Origin: Craspedostauros australis
Lineage: Eukaryota; Bacillariophyta; Bacillariophyceae; Mastogloiales; Achnanthaceae
NCBI GenBank assembly: GCA_026770025.1
Contig: JAMXDE010000015.1
Location: 682,001-746,000, forward strand
DNA length: 64,000 nt
Direction of reading: 5' to 3'
The position numbers were made by a program, and so were the translations under genes. Positions 39,261-49,236 of this stretch are shown here, piece by piece (within the stretch, counting starts at the first letter, position 1; each line of letters begins with the position of its first letter). The notes beneath the pieces are model-generated. The model was not told where the DNA came from and searched no databases. It was given only the letters and a program-made list of their open reading frames with translations.

Positions 39261-41224
39261 GTGTTTCCAGCGGCCGTCCGGCATTGGCCGATGCCAATGC
39301 AGATGGAGATACGAGCATGGACAATGGCAGCCAACGAGGCATGGAGAAGCTTGCTGCGTCGGAAGCAGAGCATCAGAGGCACGACAAATCGCACAAGCCA
39401 AGGCAGTGGCACAAGCAGAAGCAGATGCAGCGACAGAAGTCGACTCAAGAAGGCAGGCCTGCCTCCAAGGGCAAGCCGGTGCTGTTCCTGATAGTCTTCG
39501 CAGCCAGCTTCATCATCACCATTCGAGTAGTCTACACGACCCTGCAGCTGTCTGTGGATGATTCCAGCAACATCTCTGCTGGTTTCGAGCCGCCCCTCGA
39601 TGATCCAAAATCTCCCATTGCCATGTTGAGCAGCGTCGACAATTCAACAGCGACGTCGGCGCAAACAGTGCAATCAGCGCAATCGATCCATGCCAGGATC
39701 GAACCTGTTGCCATAAAGCCCACCACGAAATCAACGACCACGAAACCATTGGCGGCAACCTCAAAAACAGTTGCGGAACTTATGAAATGCGGCGTCCACA
39801 AAACGGAGCCATTCTTCAACATCTCGGCCTTCCGACTGGAAGGACCGATCGCGGCGCCGGGCATCACGCAGTACCGACCTCTGCGAGTTGCATTCGGTAC
39901 CGCGTTGCCCATGCAGGGCGAGAGCATCCACGTCATGTACGATGGCATCAAAATGTCCAATTTCATGGAGATGGTGCAGATGTGCAATCTAGTCACGAAG
40001 AACTGGATCAACACGACGGAGGAACCGACCACGAGGAAGCGGGCCAAACCCATCATCCACAAGCACAGAGATCATCCCAACAACTGTACGGTGCATGCCG
40101 AAACGCACGTCGAGCTGTGGGTCCTGGATGTCATCCGCGCACGCAGCCAAAAGGTGTTTGCGAACAACACCTTCCTGCAGCAGCTGTGGTTCGACGGGGT
40201 TGATTCGCCTTGGAAGCTGCTGCTGGTGGACTACTCGGATCGGTTCTACGCCGGCAATTTTTACAACAAAATATTGGTGCATGACAACATCACGGACCGG
40301 TCCATCCAACAGGGCATTCAGGACAAAGCGCATATCCGAACTGCCACGAGGATGATCATTCGACACCGCTCCTACGATGAAAAGAAGAAGCGTCTCAACC
40401 TTGGTTACGTGGAGATGCCAACGAACGCGAACACGTTGGGAGGACCGACGAAGCACACATCGTACACCGTCCGCACGGACCATGTCCAGCAGATCAAGCA
40501 GATCCTTAGCTCCCGCGTATCGGCGGTGGGAGAAACGCAGTCCCTGCAGGACCTGTTCCACGGCACCGACGACCCCGCCGCGCATTGGAACGCGATCTAC
40601 AATGGCCGACAGATACGGGCCGACGTGTGTCTGCCACCGCCCTACAGCCTCATCCGCGATGCCGTCGACGTGGCGCATTTCTGGCCCATGACGAAGAGCG
40701 CTTACGGCCACTACCGCAACGCCGTCACGATCGTCGTGAAGCGTTTGCAGGGCGCGGTGCTGCCTGGCAAGGGCACCAAGATCCAGACCATCACCGCGGT
40801 GTCCGGCGCGCCTGGTCGACAGGGACGCAATGAGGCCTCGTCGGCCTACGCGGAAGCCACGTTGTCGGCCAAGATCGTGATCGTGACGGGGCGCGACAAT
40901 TGGGAAGATCATTATCGGTTGATGGAAGCGCTGTCGGCCGGTGCGATGGTCCTATCGGATGTCATGCTGTCGCTGCCGAAAGGATTGCAGAATGGGACGA
41001 GCCTCGTGTTCTTTCGAGACTTGCAAGAATTGCCCCGCCACATCGAGTACTATTTGGAGCACGACGAGGAACGGCAAGACATCGCCAAGCGCGGTTGGGA
41101 GGTTTCGATGGGCTACCATCGGGCGCATCATCGCATGGAAGAGCTGATCTTCGGCTGCCCGCTGACGCAAGTGAATGTGCCGTACGAGGAGATGTGTCCT
41201 GAAGCGACCAACGCGGAGCGATGA
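39257..41224 (+). CDS. Type II membrane glycosyltransferase-like protein
   Basis: 655 residues from the Met at 39,257, which gives a typical Golgi type II layout: a 73-residue basic cytosolic tail, one transmembrane helix (74-95), a Ser/Thr-rich stem to about 190, then a lumenal domain with many N-x-S/T sites. The last 120 residues (A-Y-A-E-A-T-L-S-A-K-I...E-D-H-Y-R-L-M-E-A-L-S-A-G-A-M-V-L-S-D) match the C-terminal part of GT-B glycosyltransferases, where donor nucleotide sugar binds, followed by a helix with the D-x-E-E-R-Q-D-I-A-K-R-G pattern of that group. Donor and acceptor cannot be told. The frame is open further upstream to 39,014, but that part lacks a plausible N-terminus. Confidence 0.75.
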   Translation: MSVSSGRPALADANADGDTSMDNGSQRGMEKLAASEAEHQRHDKSHKPRQWHKQKQMQRQKSTQEGRPASKGKPVLFLIVFAASFIITIRVVYTTLQLSVDDSSNISAGFEPPLDDPKSPIAMLSSVDNSTATSAQTVQSAQSIHARIEPVAIKPTTKSTTTKPLAATSKTVAELMKCGVHKTEPFFNISAFRLEGPIAAPGITQYRPLRVAFGTALPMQGESIHVMYDGIKMSNFMEMVQMCNLVTKNWINTTEEPTTRKRAKPIIHKHRDHPNNCTVHAETHVELWVLDVIRARSQKVFANNTFLQQLWFDGVDSPWKLLLVDYSDRFYAGNFYNKILVHDNITDRSIQQGIQDKAHIRTATRMIIRHRSYDEKKKRLNLGYVEMPTNANTLGGPTKHTSYTVRTDHVQQIKQILSSRVSAVGETQSLQDLFHGTDDPAAHWNAIYNGRQIRADVCLPPPYSLIRDAVDVAHFWPMTKSAYGHYRNAVTIVVKRLQGAVLPGKGTKIQTITAVSGAPGRQGRNEASSAYAEATLSAKIVIVTGRDNWEDHYRLMEALSAGAMVLSDVMLSLPKGLQNGTSLVFFRDLQELPRHIEYYLEHDEERQDIAKRGWEVSMGYHRAHHRMEELIFGCPLTQVNVPYEEMCPEATNAER

Positions 41225-41378
41225 GATGATGAATGTCCGACTGCAACACACAGTTACCACGTACTCATAGAGGAGTATGAATGGTCGCTGGGTAGTTGCT
41301 GAATAATGCGAGTACTCTTGGAGTGCCACATTCCTTCATACTCTGTAATATTGTGAAATATAGAACTATACTATTGCT

Positions 41379-42512
41379 CTACGTACTCTGTTCCAACCCC
41401 GCCATGTGCGCTGTACAGTCCTTTGGCTTGACGGCATCGAACCACAGGCTGGTGTAGACGTTCTCGCCCTCCTTGAGATCATCCCTTGACAATCTACCCA
41501 TGTGATTTTGGGTCTTGACCTCAAAGTCCTCCGCGTTGCGCTTGTCGTGTTTCTGGGATCGTTTGATCTTTCCGATGGTTTCATCCTTGTCGTAGGCATC
41601 GGGGGCGGAGAAGAAATCGCCCTTGTAGTCGTAATGCTCCCTCTGCACGATTTGGAAGCCGACCGATTGGAAGATGGGGCACAGATTGTCCACGGTCCAC
41701 GCCACCATGTGCTTCTGACCATGCCCCGAGCTCGTGCCACCGGCGCGGATGTACTGCTGGTAGCTGGGACTGGGCTTGTATCCATCCGGCACGGCAACAC
41801 GAAATGTTCCTCCTGGTCGCATCATGGCGAAGGCGGCTGCGGCAACGCGCTCGACCTGGATGGGATCGAAATGCTCCAGCACGTGCTCCGCGAAGACGAC
41901 GCGGAGACCGTTGTTCGCCGAGTGGGTGAGACTGAGCCAGCTTTGGAAGTAGAAGAGATCGAGCTGCGGTCGGTCCGTGCACAGTGTTTTGGAATTTATG
42001 GTGGCATGATTGCACAGACCGCTCGCTTTGGGACCGGCTCCGATGGACACCGCGCTGACGGTCTTCATGATTTTGCGTGCCTCCAGCTCCTCCTCGGATG
42101 GTTTGTAGCCGCTGTACTCCTCCAGAAAGAACTCACGCGGTGATTGCATGCAATCGACCATGATGCTGTCCGTGTCGTATGCGCTGCAAAGGCGCTGGAA
42201 GGATCGCTGCAGGCAGAGATCCTCCTTCTTGGTGGACGTCGCGCTGCTGCTCGTGGCAATCGAAGCGAAGTCGGTATCTGACAGCATGAAATGTTTGCCT
42301 CTCATGCTACCACCGCTCGCAGTGTCAACGGCCCAATCAAAGGAATCGTAGACTGGCACCGGTCGCAGGTACACAGCGCGCAAGATGACAAGGCCAGCAA
42401 TGCCAAGGCAAGTGCTGAGTTTGATTCCGAAGGGAAGCGTTGGTTGGACCCTGTTTGCCCGGGATCCTGCATTCCGCGTTATCGATTTGATGGGTCTTCC
42501 GACTGGCGCCAT
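41379..42512 (-). CDS. Membrane-anchored SAM-dependent methyltransferase (type 11-like)
   Basis: 377 residues with a basic N-terminus and one membrane helix (about 29-50), so a type II anchor. The body has the late part of a class I methyltransferase fold: E-H-V-L-E-H-F (209-215), M-M-R-P-G-G-T-F-R-V-A-V-P-D (230-243), and a final S-L-W-F-D-A-V strand. The usual glycine-rich motif I is not obvious; S-I-G-A-G-P-K-A-S-G-L (156-166) is the best candidate. The substrate is unknown. It converges on the glycosyltransferase gene with 154 bp between stops, and both products look lumenal, so a shared glycan substrate is possible. Confidence 0.75.
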   Translation of the reverse strand: MAPVGRPIKSITRNAGSRANRVQPTLPFGIKLSTCLGIAGLVILRAVYLRPVPVYDSFDWAVDTASGGSMRGKHFMLSDTDFASIATSSSATSTKKEDLCLQRSFQRLCSAYDTDSIMVDCMQSPREFFLEEYSGYKPSEEELEARKIMKTVSAVSIGAGPKASGLCNHATINSKTLCTDRPQLDLFYFQSWLSLTHSANNGLRVVFAEHVLEHFDPIQVERVAAAAFAMMRPGGTFRVAVPDGYKPSPSYQQYIRAGGTSSGHGQKHMVAWTVDNLCPIFQSVGFQIVQREHYDYKGDFFSAPDAYDKDETIGKIKRSQKHDKRNAEDFEVKTQNHMGRLSRDDLKEGENVYTSLWFDAVKPKDCTAHMAGLEQST

Positions 42513-43450
42513 TTTGTCTTGAATGTGCTATGCTATGCTGCGATATGTTGTGCGATGCTCTGCTCTGCTCTGCGTCTTCACAATGGAACCCAACTGTGCT
42601 ATGATGATTGCTGGTGTCGAATTCAATTCAATTCAATTCAATTTATTGACTATCCTCTCCTGATCGACTCGGTTTGCTCTGCTCATCTGCTGCGCCGTGT
42701 TATTCCTCGTGTCTTCTGGAACCAATGAGAATGAAGGAATAGAGTATGATTGTCGTTGCTGTTGTTGCGATCGTCGTTGGCACCATCCATAGCCATCGCA
42801 GCAACAATCCAAAGTCAAAGCAATGACAAGAAATGGGAGAAATGACGACAAAGAGTGTGCAGAGCATGTAGAACAACCGTGAGAACGTGAGCGCATTCCT
42901 CCAATCCAAGAAGTACTCCGTGTACATGCGTTGCATCCGATGAACTGGACAGCATACGGTAACCGTCATTCATACAACAGCACAATCTATCCCCCCACTA
43001 TTGCCATCGCCATCGCCGTCGCTCGTCGCAATAGCTGAACTTACATCCAAGAAGTTGGTGTTGCTCCTGTTTTGTGTCAGCTCTGGTTGGAACAAGATCA
43101 ACAACAACAACAAACAAACAAATGCGACAGGAGGCAAATACCCTTCTGTTCACGGTGTTGTTCCCGCCAGTCCAAAATCGTCATCCGGTCAACCACGGTT
43201 GAGAAGCGTGTTATATGTATGTGTGACGTTAGCTGGCAGTTAAGACTCAGCTGTCTTGGCGCGAGTTTTGACAATCCACGAAACAAGAACATGGTCACAA
43301 TTTCATCATCGTCGTTACCATTGTTGTTCATCCAACATGGCTATCTGATGCCCGCATGGCTGCTGCCACCAACATTCACGCACATCCTAGATATGTATTC
43401 TGATGTTATAATGCATAACATCCATCACTGTCTTTGTCAGTCTCCGTCGT
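42513..43450. other. Intergenic, no gene seen
   Basis: 938 bp between the start of the methyltransferase gene and the end of the AlkB fusion gene. It contains short repeats such as AATTC pentamers near 42,620-42,640 and GCTATG/GCTCTG runs near 42,530-42,570. No protein-like frame. Confidence 0.5.
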
Positions 43451-44896
43451 CTAGTATTTGGTCCCGGTCGTGGAGGCCTTGGAGAAGAAATCGCGTGCGG
43501 CGCGTTCCTGCTTCGAACGTCGCACGCGTTCAATCAGGTTGCGATAGAAGTGCATGCCGCAGAAGAAGGCCCCCGTGACCCCGCCTGCCACCAGCACATC
43601 CGATGCGCGTCCGCGTGCGCGCCGTTTGGACAGAAGGATGGAGGACAGCGCGCAGAACCCGGCAAGGAAGCAACCGTTCTCGACCAGCTCCATGTTCCGA
43701 ATGTCGGCGACGTCCTTGGTCTCGACACCTTGCCCGAACAGCCGGCCCGTCCGCAGATCCATGTAGGTGGTGACATTGCGCAGGGTGAGGCTGATGCGCG
43801 GCATCGTGCTGTCCTCGTTGGCCAGGATGGAGTGCGTGAAGCGCTTGTTCGTCTTGGGTCCCATCACGAGCATGGAGCCGTGCGGCAGGCGGATGCGGGT
43901 GATGTCGCGCGGTTCGGCACGGCGTCGCAATTCCAGGATGCGCTCGTCGCCGAGACTGACGCTGACGATGACGCTGGCATGATTCAGATCCAGATCCTTG
44001 TCGCTGTGGTGTGCGATGTGATCCTTGCCATCACGATAAAAGTTGGTGACGCAGTGGTTCATGGTCTGATGCACGAGCGGTTGCAATCGCTTCTCGACTT
44101 GCGCCTTGACCCTCTTCGTAGTGGGGCTCCAATCGAACGTATCCCACTCGTCGCCTTGGTAGTTGCCGGGGTATCGGTACACGGGAATGATGGCGCCGTT
44201 CTCGAGCGAGGTAGCTTGCAGGTTCTGCAACCGCGGCAGCTCCTCTCCCTTGGCACCCTGGAAGCCATCGAAGTTGAGCTCGTGGATGAGCTTGGAGACC
44301 AGCAGGAACCTGGTGTCGGGCGCGGTCTCCTCGATGACGTTGAGGATGAGCTCCGCATCGCCAGCGGCGATTCCGTAGAGATCCTTCGTGATGGCGGACT
44401 GCGTGAGATCGTAGTGCATCGGCGTCGTCGCGCCATGGAACTGGCGGTGCAAGGCCAACCGCGTCACCGCAGCGTAGCATTGCGACAGCCGCCCGCACGT
44501 GACACCCAGCAGCTGGTCTCCAAAGTAGCGCACGACGCCGACAGCCAGAATGGCGCCACCCGGCTGCTCCAAGATCGTCGCCTTGATGGCCGGCAGCACC
44601 GAATTCTCCGGTTCTCCATCTTCGGACCATTTGCAGACGACGTCGGGCTGGCGCTTCAGTGCCACGACGGGCACATGCGCGGCATCGGGGTGCTGGGCCT
44701 TGAGGATCTTCTGGAGGACGAAGGCGTCGTCGAGGGCGCGGCAATCCATGCAGTAGGCGATGAACCTGGAATCGGCGACTTCGATTTCTGCGAGAGGGAC
44801 GGCCTGTTCGGTGGCAGAACTTGCATCCGGCGAGGCCGCTGTTGGAGACAGTGCGCGGGATGCGGGAGGTTCGGGCGCGGAAGGAGTGGATCCCAT
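43451..44896 (-). CDS. UPF0029/IMPACT domain fused to an AlkB-type Fe(II)/2OG dioxygenase
   Basis: 481 residues from the Met at 44,896; the frame extends 86 codons upstream through a tandem repeat that looks untranslated. Residues 38-155 are a UPF0029 (YigZ/IMPACT N-terminal) domain: S-R-F-I-A-Y-C, D-D-A-F, E-D-G-E-P, and V-V-R-Y-F-G-D-Q-L-L-G. About 190-375 is an AlkB dioxygenase: N-F-Y-R-D-G (285-290), Fe ligands H297-S-D299 and H355, 2-oxoglutarate arginine R367 with R373 (R-x5-R). AlkB proteins remove alkyl groups from nucleic acids by oxidation. Two hydrophobic stretches (about 405-425 and 433-450) near the C-terminus suggest membrane attachment, unusual for AlkB. Substrate and location are unknown. 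Confidence 0.88.
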   Translation of the reverse strand: MGSTPSAPEPPASRALSPTAASPDASSATEQAVPLAEIEVADSRFIAYCMDCRALDDAFVLQKILKAQHPDAAHVPVVALKRQPDVVCKWSEDGEPENSVLPAIKATILEQPGGAILAVGVVRYFGDQLLGVTCGRLSQCYAAVTRLALHRQFHGATTPMHYDLTQSAITKDLYGIAAGDAELILNVIEETAPDTRFLLVSKLIHELNFDGFQGAKGEELPRLQNLQATSLENGAIIPVYRYPGNYQGDEWDTFDWSPTTKRVKAQVEKRLQPLVHQTMNHCVTNFYRDGKDHIAHHSDKDLDLNHASVIVSVSLGDERILELRRRAEPRDITRIRLPHGSMLVMGPKTNKRFTHSILANEDSTMPRISLTLRNVTTYMDLRTGRLFGQGVETKDVADIRNMELVENGCFLAGFCALSSILLSKRRARGRASDVLVAGGVTGAFFCGMHFYRNLIERVRRSKQERAARDFFSKASTTGTKY

Positions 44897-45417
44897 GTTG
44901 GCGCTGTGTTCACCGTTCAGAGATGTGAATGTGGGTGTGAATGTGGGTGTGAATGTGATGGTGGTGTTGCGACAATTCCGTTTGTGTGTTGGGACGTGTT
45001 GTTCCTTTTGTGGATTCATGGAACGGATCCATGGAATGGATCCATGCAGAACGATCTGATCTCTGGTTGTTCCGTTGGTGCGCGAAGTTCGCCTCCTCTC
45101 CGGCACAAAGAGAGAGAATCCTTGTTCTGTGTTGCGAGGATTCTTTTCTTTCACGTTTGGTCTTTCGCGTTTGAGTCACGACCAATGACCATCGCTCTTG
45201 TTTGTCCGAGTCATGTCAACGGCCACAGTGCCAATGGCCGCCACCACCCAACGCACCAAAGAGCCGCACAACGGTTCACAACACTCACATTGCGGCCACT
45301 TGGACAGGACATTCGACTTCCAATGGAACAATAGAATAACAGAGCAGAACAGAGCAGAGCACTCTTGGGCGATACACCACCTGCGCATCCCATTGCGACT
45401 CAAAACCAAACGAAACG
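44897..45417. promoter_or_regulatory. Shared bidirectional promoter region
   Basis: 521 bp between the divergent starts of the AlkB fusion (minus) and the NXPE-like gene (plus). It includes a 12-bp tandem repeat, GTGAATGTGGGT, three times at 44,924-44,959, just upstream of the AlkB-fusion start, and a palindrome-rich stretch near 45,018-45,045 (GGATCCATGGAATGGATCC). No TATA box was identified with confidence. Confidence 0.5.
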
Positions 45418-47046
45418 ATGCCGACGAATGGAACATCGAAAGTCGGTGTGCGACCACCGCATCGCACAACCCAGAAGAAGCAAAACACCAGGGGGAACCT
45501 GAAAGTCGCTGCGGCGCTGGTCGTTGCCTTTCTGTGCGGAGTGTTCCTGCCGCTGAAGGCAACAGTGTTCATGACCAAGGCCGGATCTCTGCAGGTTTCT
45601 ATCAACGACATCCCGTTGAGCAAGGAAGTCGCGGCGACTGATGATGCAGACGACGTGACCAATGCAACGCAAGTGCCGCGCAGGCACAAAGTCTTGCCGC
45701 AAGCATTGACACCAAGCCAAAGGCAGCGTCTGCAACAAAAACGACTGCAGCAGCATCTTGCAGACAATGAACGGCTTGTCGCGTCGGAGATGGTTCGAAT
45801 CCCATCGGCGCCGGATGAGACCGCCATCAGGGACCTGAAACGCGCATTCAAAACAGATGAGATATACGAGGAATTCATGCAGAATGCCACCTGCGTGCCC
45901 ACGGCCCAATTTGAGCTCCACATCCAGACGATCGAAGACACAGAATCGAAACGAACGACGGTTCGATACGTCATCCAATCGCTGGACGAGAAAGGAACGC
46001 TCAAGATGATGGGCGGCGATGAGTTCTTCCCCGTCTTTTACGATGCCAGACGCACGGAGATGAATCCCATGTACGGTCGCGTCATTCCATCGGCCACCGC
46101 GCACGTGCACGACAACAACGACGGCACGTACGTGCTGCGATTCGAAGAGCCGCCCTTCGAGAAGCCGATCGGGGAGCTGTACGGCCATGGCTCCTTCGTG
46201 CTGTACTACGAATACACGTGCGGCATAGGTCGTCTCACGCGTCCCGCCAAGGACGATTGGAACGACGGAGGGTACATGTACACCAACTACACCACGCTCA
46301 ACTTGACGACGCCGGAGATCCAACCGTTCGAGTACCCGCCCGAAGTTCAGGATTCCGAGAATCGCGTCGGGGCAACTGTGGATTTCTCGTCGTACGACCG
46401 CGTCATATGCTTTGGAGATTCCGTGTTGGACAACTTTTGTGGCAGGTATTACGGCCGCAAGAACTTCTTCGAGTATCCCAACCTGAAGGTCGATGAAAAC
46501 ATCGGATCGATCTTCCGATACGACATATGGAGAGAGAAGGTACCGGAGGTGCTGAATCGCACGCACGCAGAAGATCTGGAGCTGGCCAACGACCCGACGA
46601 AGAAGGTGGCCATGATCCTCAACAGCGCCGCTTGGGACATCAATGGCTACGAGGGCCCCGCGCAAGACACCAACTTCACCGCCAGCATGCGCATGTTCCG
46701 TGAGGCCATCGAGTTTTACCGCGAGGCGTACCCCAAGGTCACGTTGCTCTGGAAATTGCCCCAACCCTTCCACATGTCGGTGCTGCCACGCGCTCATTGC
46801 AAGCCCGACTGCATGGCACGCGTCAAGTACACCAGCATATCGACGGCACGGTTCCTTCACGACGAGCAGAATCGGCTGATGGAGGAGCTCAACGTTCCCG
46901 TGCTCAACGTCTGGAATGCGGCCTACCTCAGCTTTCATTGGCACATGCCGAACGACGCCACGCACTGGCACAAATGGCAGAACGGTTTCTTCATCGACAT
47001 GTACTACTTTGATCCGGCCAAGAAGCAGACTGTGCCGAGGCCGTAG
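45418..47046 (+). CDS. NXPE/PC-esterase-like type II membrane protein (SGNH fold)
   Basis: 542 residues. A basic tail, one membrane helix (29-47) and a lumenal region with several N-x-S/T sites give a Golgi-type type II layout. About 150-280 resembles the filamin/Ig-like domain of NXPE proteins (V-H-D-N-N-D-G-T-Y-V-L-R-F). The C-terminal half is an SGNH hydrolase-like domain: block I F-G-D-S (Ser335), an N-S-A-A-W-D block, and the closing D513-A-T-H516, giving a Ser-Asp-His set. Related proteins add or remove acetyl groups on glycans (the plant TBL acetyltransferases and animal CASD1/NXPE group share this fold). Reaction direction and substrate are unknown. It shares a promoter region with the AlkB fusion. 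Confidence 0.75.
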   Translation: MPTNGTSKVGVRPPHRTTQKKQNTRGNLKVAAALVVAFLCGVFLPLKATVFMTKAGSLQVSINDIPLSKEVAATDDADDVTNATQVPRRHKVLPQALTPSQRQRLQQKRLQQHLADNERLVASEMVRIPSAPDETAIRDLKRAFKTDEIYEEFMQNATCVPTAQFELHIQTIEDTESKRTTVRYVIQSLDEKGTLKMMGGDEFFPVFYDARRTEMNPMYGRVIPSATAHVHDNNDGTYVLRFEEPPFEKPIGELYGHGSFVLYYEYTCGIGRLTRPAKDDWNDGGYMYTNYTTLNLTTPEIQPFEYPPEVQDSENRVGATVDFSSYDRVICFGDSVLDNFCGRYYGRKNFFEYPNLKVDENIGSIFRYDIWREKVPEVLNRTHAEDLELANDPTKKVAMILNSAAWDINGYEGPAQDTNFTASMRMFREAIEFYREAYPKVTLLWKLPQPFHMSVLPRAHCKPDCMARVKYTSISTARFLHDEQNRLMEELNVPVLNVWNAAYLSFHWHMPNDATHWHKWQNGFFIDMYYFDPAKKQTVPRP

Positions 47047-47622
47047 CGGTGATATTGATTGCTCCATGAGTTCAGACTACATTATACAATATAATACAAT
47101 GCAATGCAATAGAGTACGTATCGCGTATTGTAGTTGTATTGGCCAAGGACATTGTTTGAATCTTGATCTACATTCATTTTTAGACTTAAGAAATGCGAAG
47201 TCTTCTCCATTTCGCTCTGGCGACACATCCGGTCATCCAGACAAACTGACAGAATTGCTGACGAAGCGCGCAAACGTGTGGCAAAGGAAGATCGTGCAAC
47301 AAGGCTGACAGCTGCGTGTTGATGACGCCAGCAGAGCAACAAAGAAGAATCTGTGTGTCGTGTTGTTGCGAATCCATTTCGTTGGGCATCTCCTGCAATC
47401 ATCCTTGTTCGTTGCCACTCTCAGCTTCTCCACACGTGATCAATCAGGCAGAGAGTAGGCACAGCGCATACTTGGTGCGACGATCGACACAGACATCCAC
47501 ATTGTCATTGCACATTGTCATTGCACATATTCTACATATTATACTCTGCAATCGTTCCTCAAACAATTCCGTGGCAAAGCACAAGAGCAATAGCAATAGC
47601 ACTCTAATAGTAATTCAGCAAC
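47047..47622. other. Intergenic: 3' flank and ClpS-like gene promoter
   Basis: 576 bp. It begins with a TA-rich run (ATTATACAATATAATACAATGCAATGC near 47,080-47,105), and a TATA-like CATATTATAC lies near 47,535, about 90 bp upstream of the ClpS-like start. No gene. Confidence 0.45.
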
Positions 47623-48228
47623 ATGCAAATCTCAATGAACGCCTGCCTCCTGTTGGCGCTGGGCCTCGTCAGCACCTTGACCCAGACGGCCGCCTTCGCA
47701 CCGCGGCCCTCCTTCCGCGTGAGCACAACGCAACGCTACTCCACGGTGATCGACGCCCCCACCAAGGAGGACATCGAGCGACAGACGCGACGCAGCGACG
47801 AGGACCTGCTCGGCAACCCCGATGAGAACCTGGTCGACGCCATCCGCAAGCAGGGACCGCTGGAATACCTCGAGGACGACCCCAACGAATCGCGCGAGAT
47901 CGACGATCCCTTCCACATCCTGCTGCTGGACCAGACCTACGACAAGCCCAAGATCACCGTGCCGTACGTCACGCAGAGTCTGGAGTACGTGCTGGACATG
48001 CCCACGGAGGACGCGTCGGATCACGCGCAGTTCTGCCAAGACAACGGCATGTCCTGTCTGGGCACGTGGAGCCGCGAGGAATGTCTGAATTTGGGCAAGC
48101 AGCTGCAGGTCCGAGACCTGGTGTGCCGCGTCGTGCCGTTCTGCGAAGGTGGGCAGCGCCCGTGGCAAGCGTCGAAGGATGCGGCCAGCGATCGTTTCTC
48201 CAATCTGCGGGATGCCGGGTTTAACTGA
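47623..48228 (+). CDS. Plastid-targeted ClpS-like adaptor
   Basis: 201 residues. A signal peptide (1-23) leads into T-A-A-F-A-P, the ASAFAP-type motif whose Phe marks import into the complex plastid of diatoms and relatives; a short Ser/Arg-rich transit stretch follows. Residues 96-173 align with the ClpS core: F-H-I-L-L-L-D at the first strand, a helix (Y-V-T-Q-S-L-E-Y-V-L), and S-C-L-G-T-W-S-R-E-E-C where ClpS has A-x-C-G-V-x-T-x-E. ClpS hands N-degron substrates to the ClpC/ClpP protease. The His that clamps the substrate N-terminus in bacterial ClpS is not evident (F-C-Q-D there), so binding may differ. The targeting call is strong; the family call is moderate. Confidence 0.68.
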   Translation: MQISMNACLLLALGLVSTLTQTAAFAPRPSFRVSTTQRYSTVIDAPTKEDIERQTRRSDEDLLGNPDENLVDAIRKQGPLEYLEDDPNESREIDDPFHILLLDQTYDKPKITVPYVTQSLEYVLDMPTEDASDHAQFCQDNGMSCLGTWSREECLNLGKQLQVRDLVCRVVPFCEGGQRPWQASKDAASDRFSNLRDAGFN

Positions 48229-49236
48229 GAACAGTCGGAGCAGTCCCAGTGTTCTTTTTGACGGCTCGATCAGCGAGTCGGATGGTGGTGGGCAGTTCAC
48301 TGGTGAGTTGATTCGGTCATTCGCTTATTTATTCATGGTCTGGTTGCTGGCCCAGTTGCTTAGTTGCGGATGTCTATCACCATGGATGGACGGGTCCGTT
48401 GCGATTCGGAATCGGTCTTGATGGCTGGACAGATGAGCAGGATGGAACGAAATGGAGTCGACTCCCTGCCTCCTTCTTTGTGGACGATCTGATGCCGGAC
48501 GATGACGACGACCCAAGGCATCCGTTTAGTAGACAATCATTATTACAATTATGTATGATGAGTACATTATTCTAGTAGAATACATGACACTCTGCTCGTA
48601 CGAGCCTATTCTATGCATGGAAGAAGCGTTGCGCGAGCAAAGTTCAAGTCATGCTATGCTTTGTTCAGCTTACGAGCCTTCCACACAAGTATAAGTATAA
48701 TGTAATGTAATGTAATAGTAATCTGCAACAGAAGAGCAGAGCCTGGATGTGTCGTGCAAGTGCTCGAACTCCATTCTTCTCCACATCTTGTTCCTGTCCA
48801 ACATGGACCCGAACAAACAGATGATCTTCACGAAGGAGCATTCTGCTTGACACGATCCCTGGCTTCGACACCAAAAGCAGATGTTGGCAGCTCCGTGAAT
48901 GATTTCATTTGTGGAGATTTAATGCTGAACTTTTGGCGGAAGCATGAAGATCCAAAAAAGATTCTTGCCTCTGAAACCAACCACCACTTCTTGTTGATGT
49001 GAACATCCGACGAAATTGCGCCACATCCGTCGTGGATCTTATCGGCAAAGCTGTCGGACAGAGCATGCGCACATGGCAAGAGTCGGATGTCTCACAATCC
49101 GCACACCTGATGATCTGCATGGCATTATTGTACATCATAGAATATTATATTGAATAAAATAATACGTCATTGTAGACACAACATCCATTCCAAGCGCAAC
49201 AGCAGACGCATCAAGCAAGAGGAAGGAAGATCCACA
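48229..49236. other. Intergenic, no gene seen
   Basis: 1 kb between the ClpS-like and ABC transporter genes. TA-rich stretches lie near 48,530-48,590 and 48,690-48,720. AT-rich ATTATATTGAATAAAATAATACG at 49,144-49,166 is a plausible core promoter for the transporter. The small open frames present have no protein-like features. Confidence 0.45.

Noticed and set aside
43550-45334. 594-codon plus-strand frame
   Set aside because: Antisense to the UPF0029-AlkB gene, which has all catalytic residues in place.
45400-47067. 555-codon minus-strand frame
   Set aside because: Shadow of the NXPE-like gene, with no recognisable domain.
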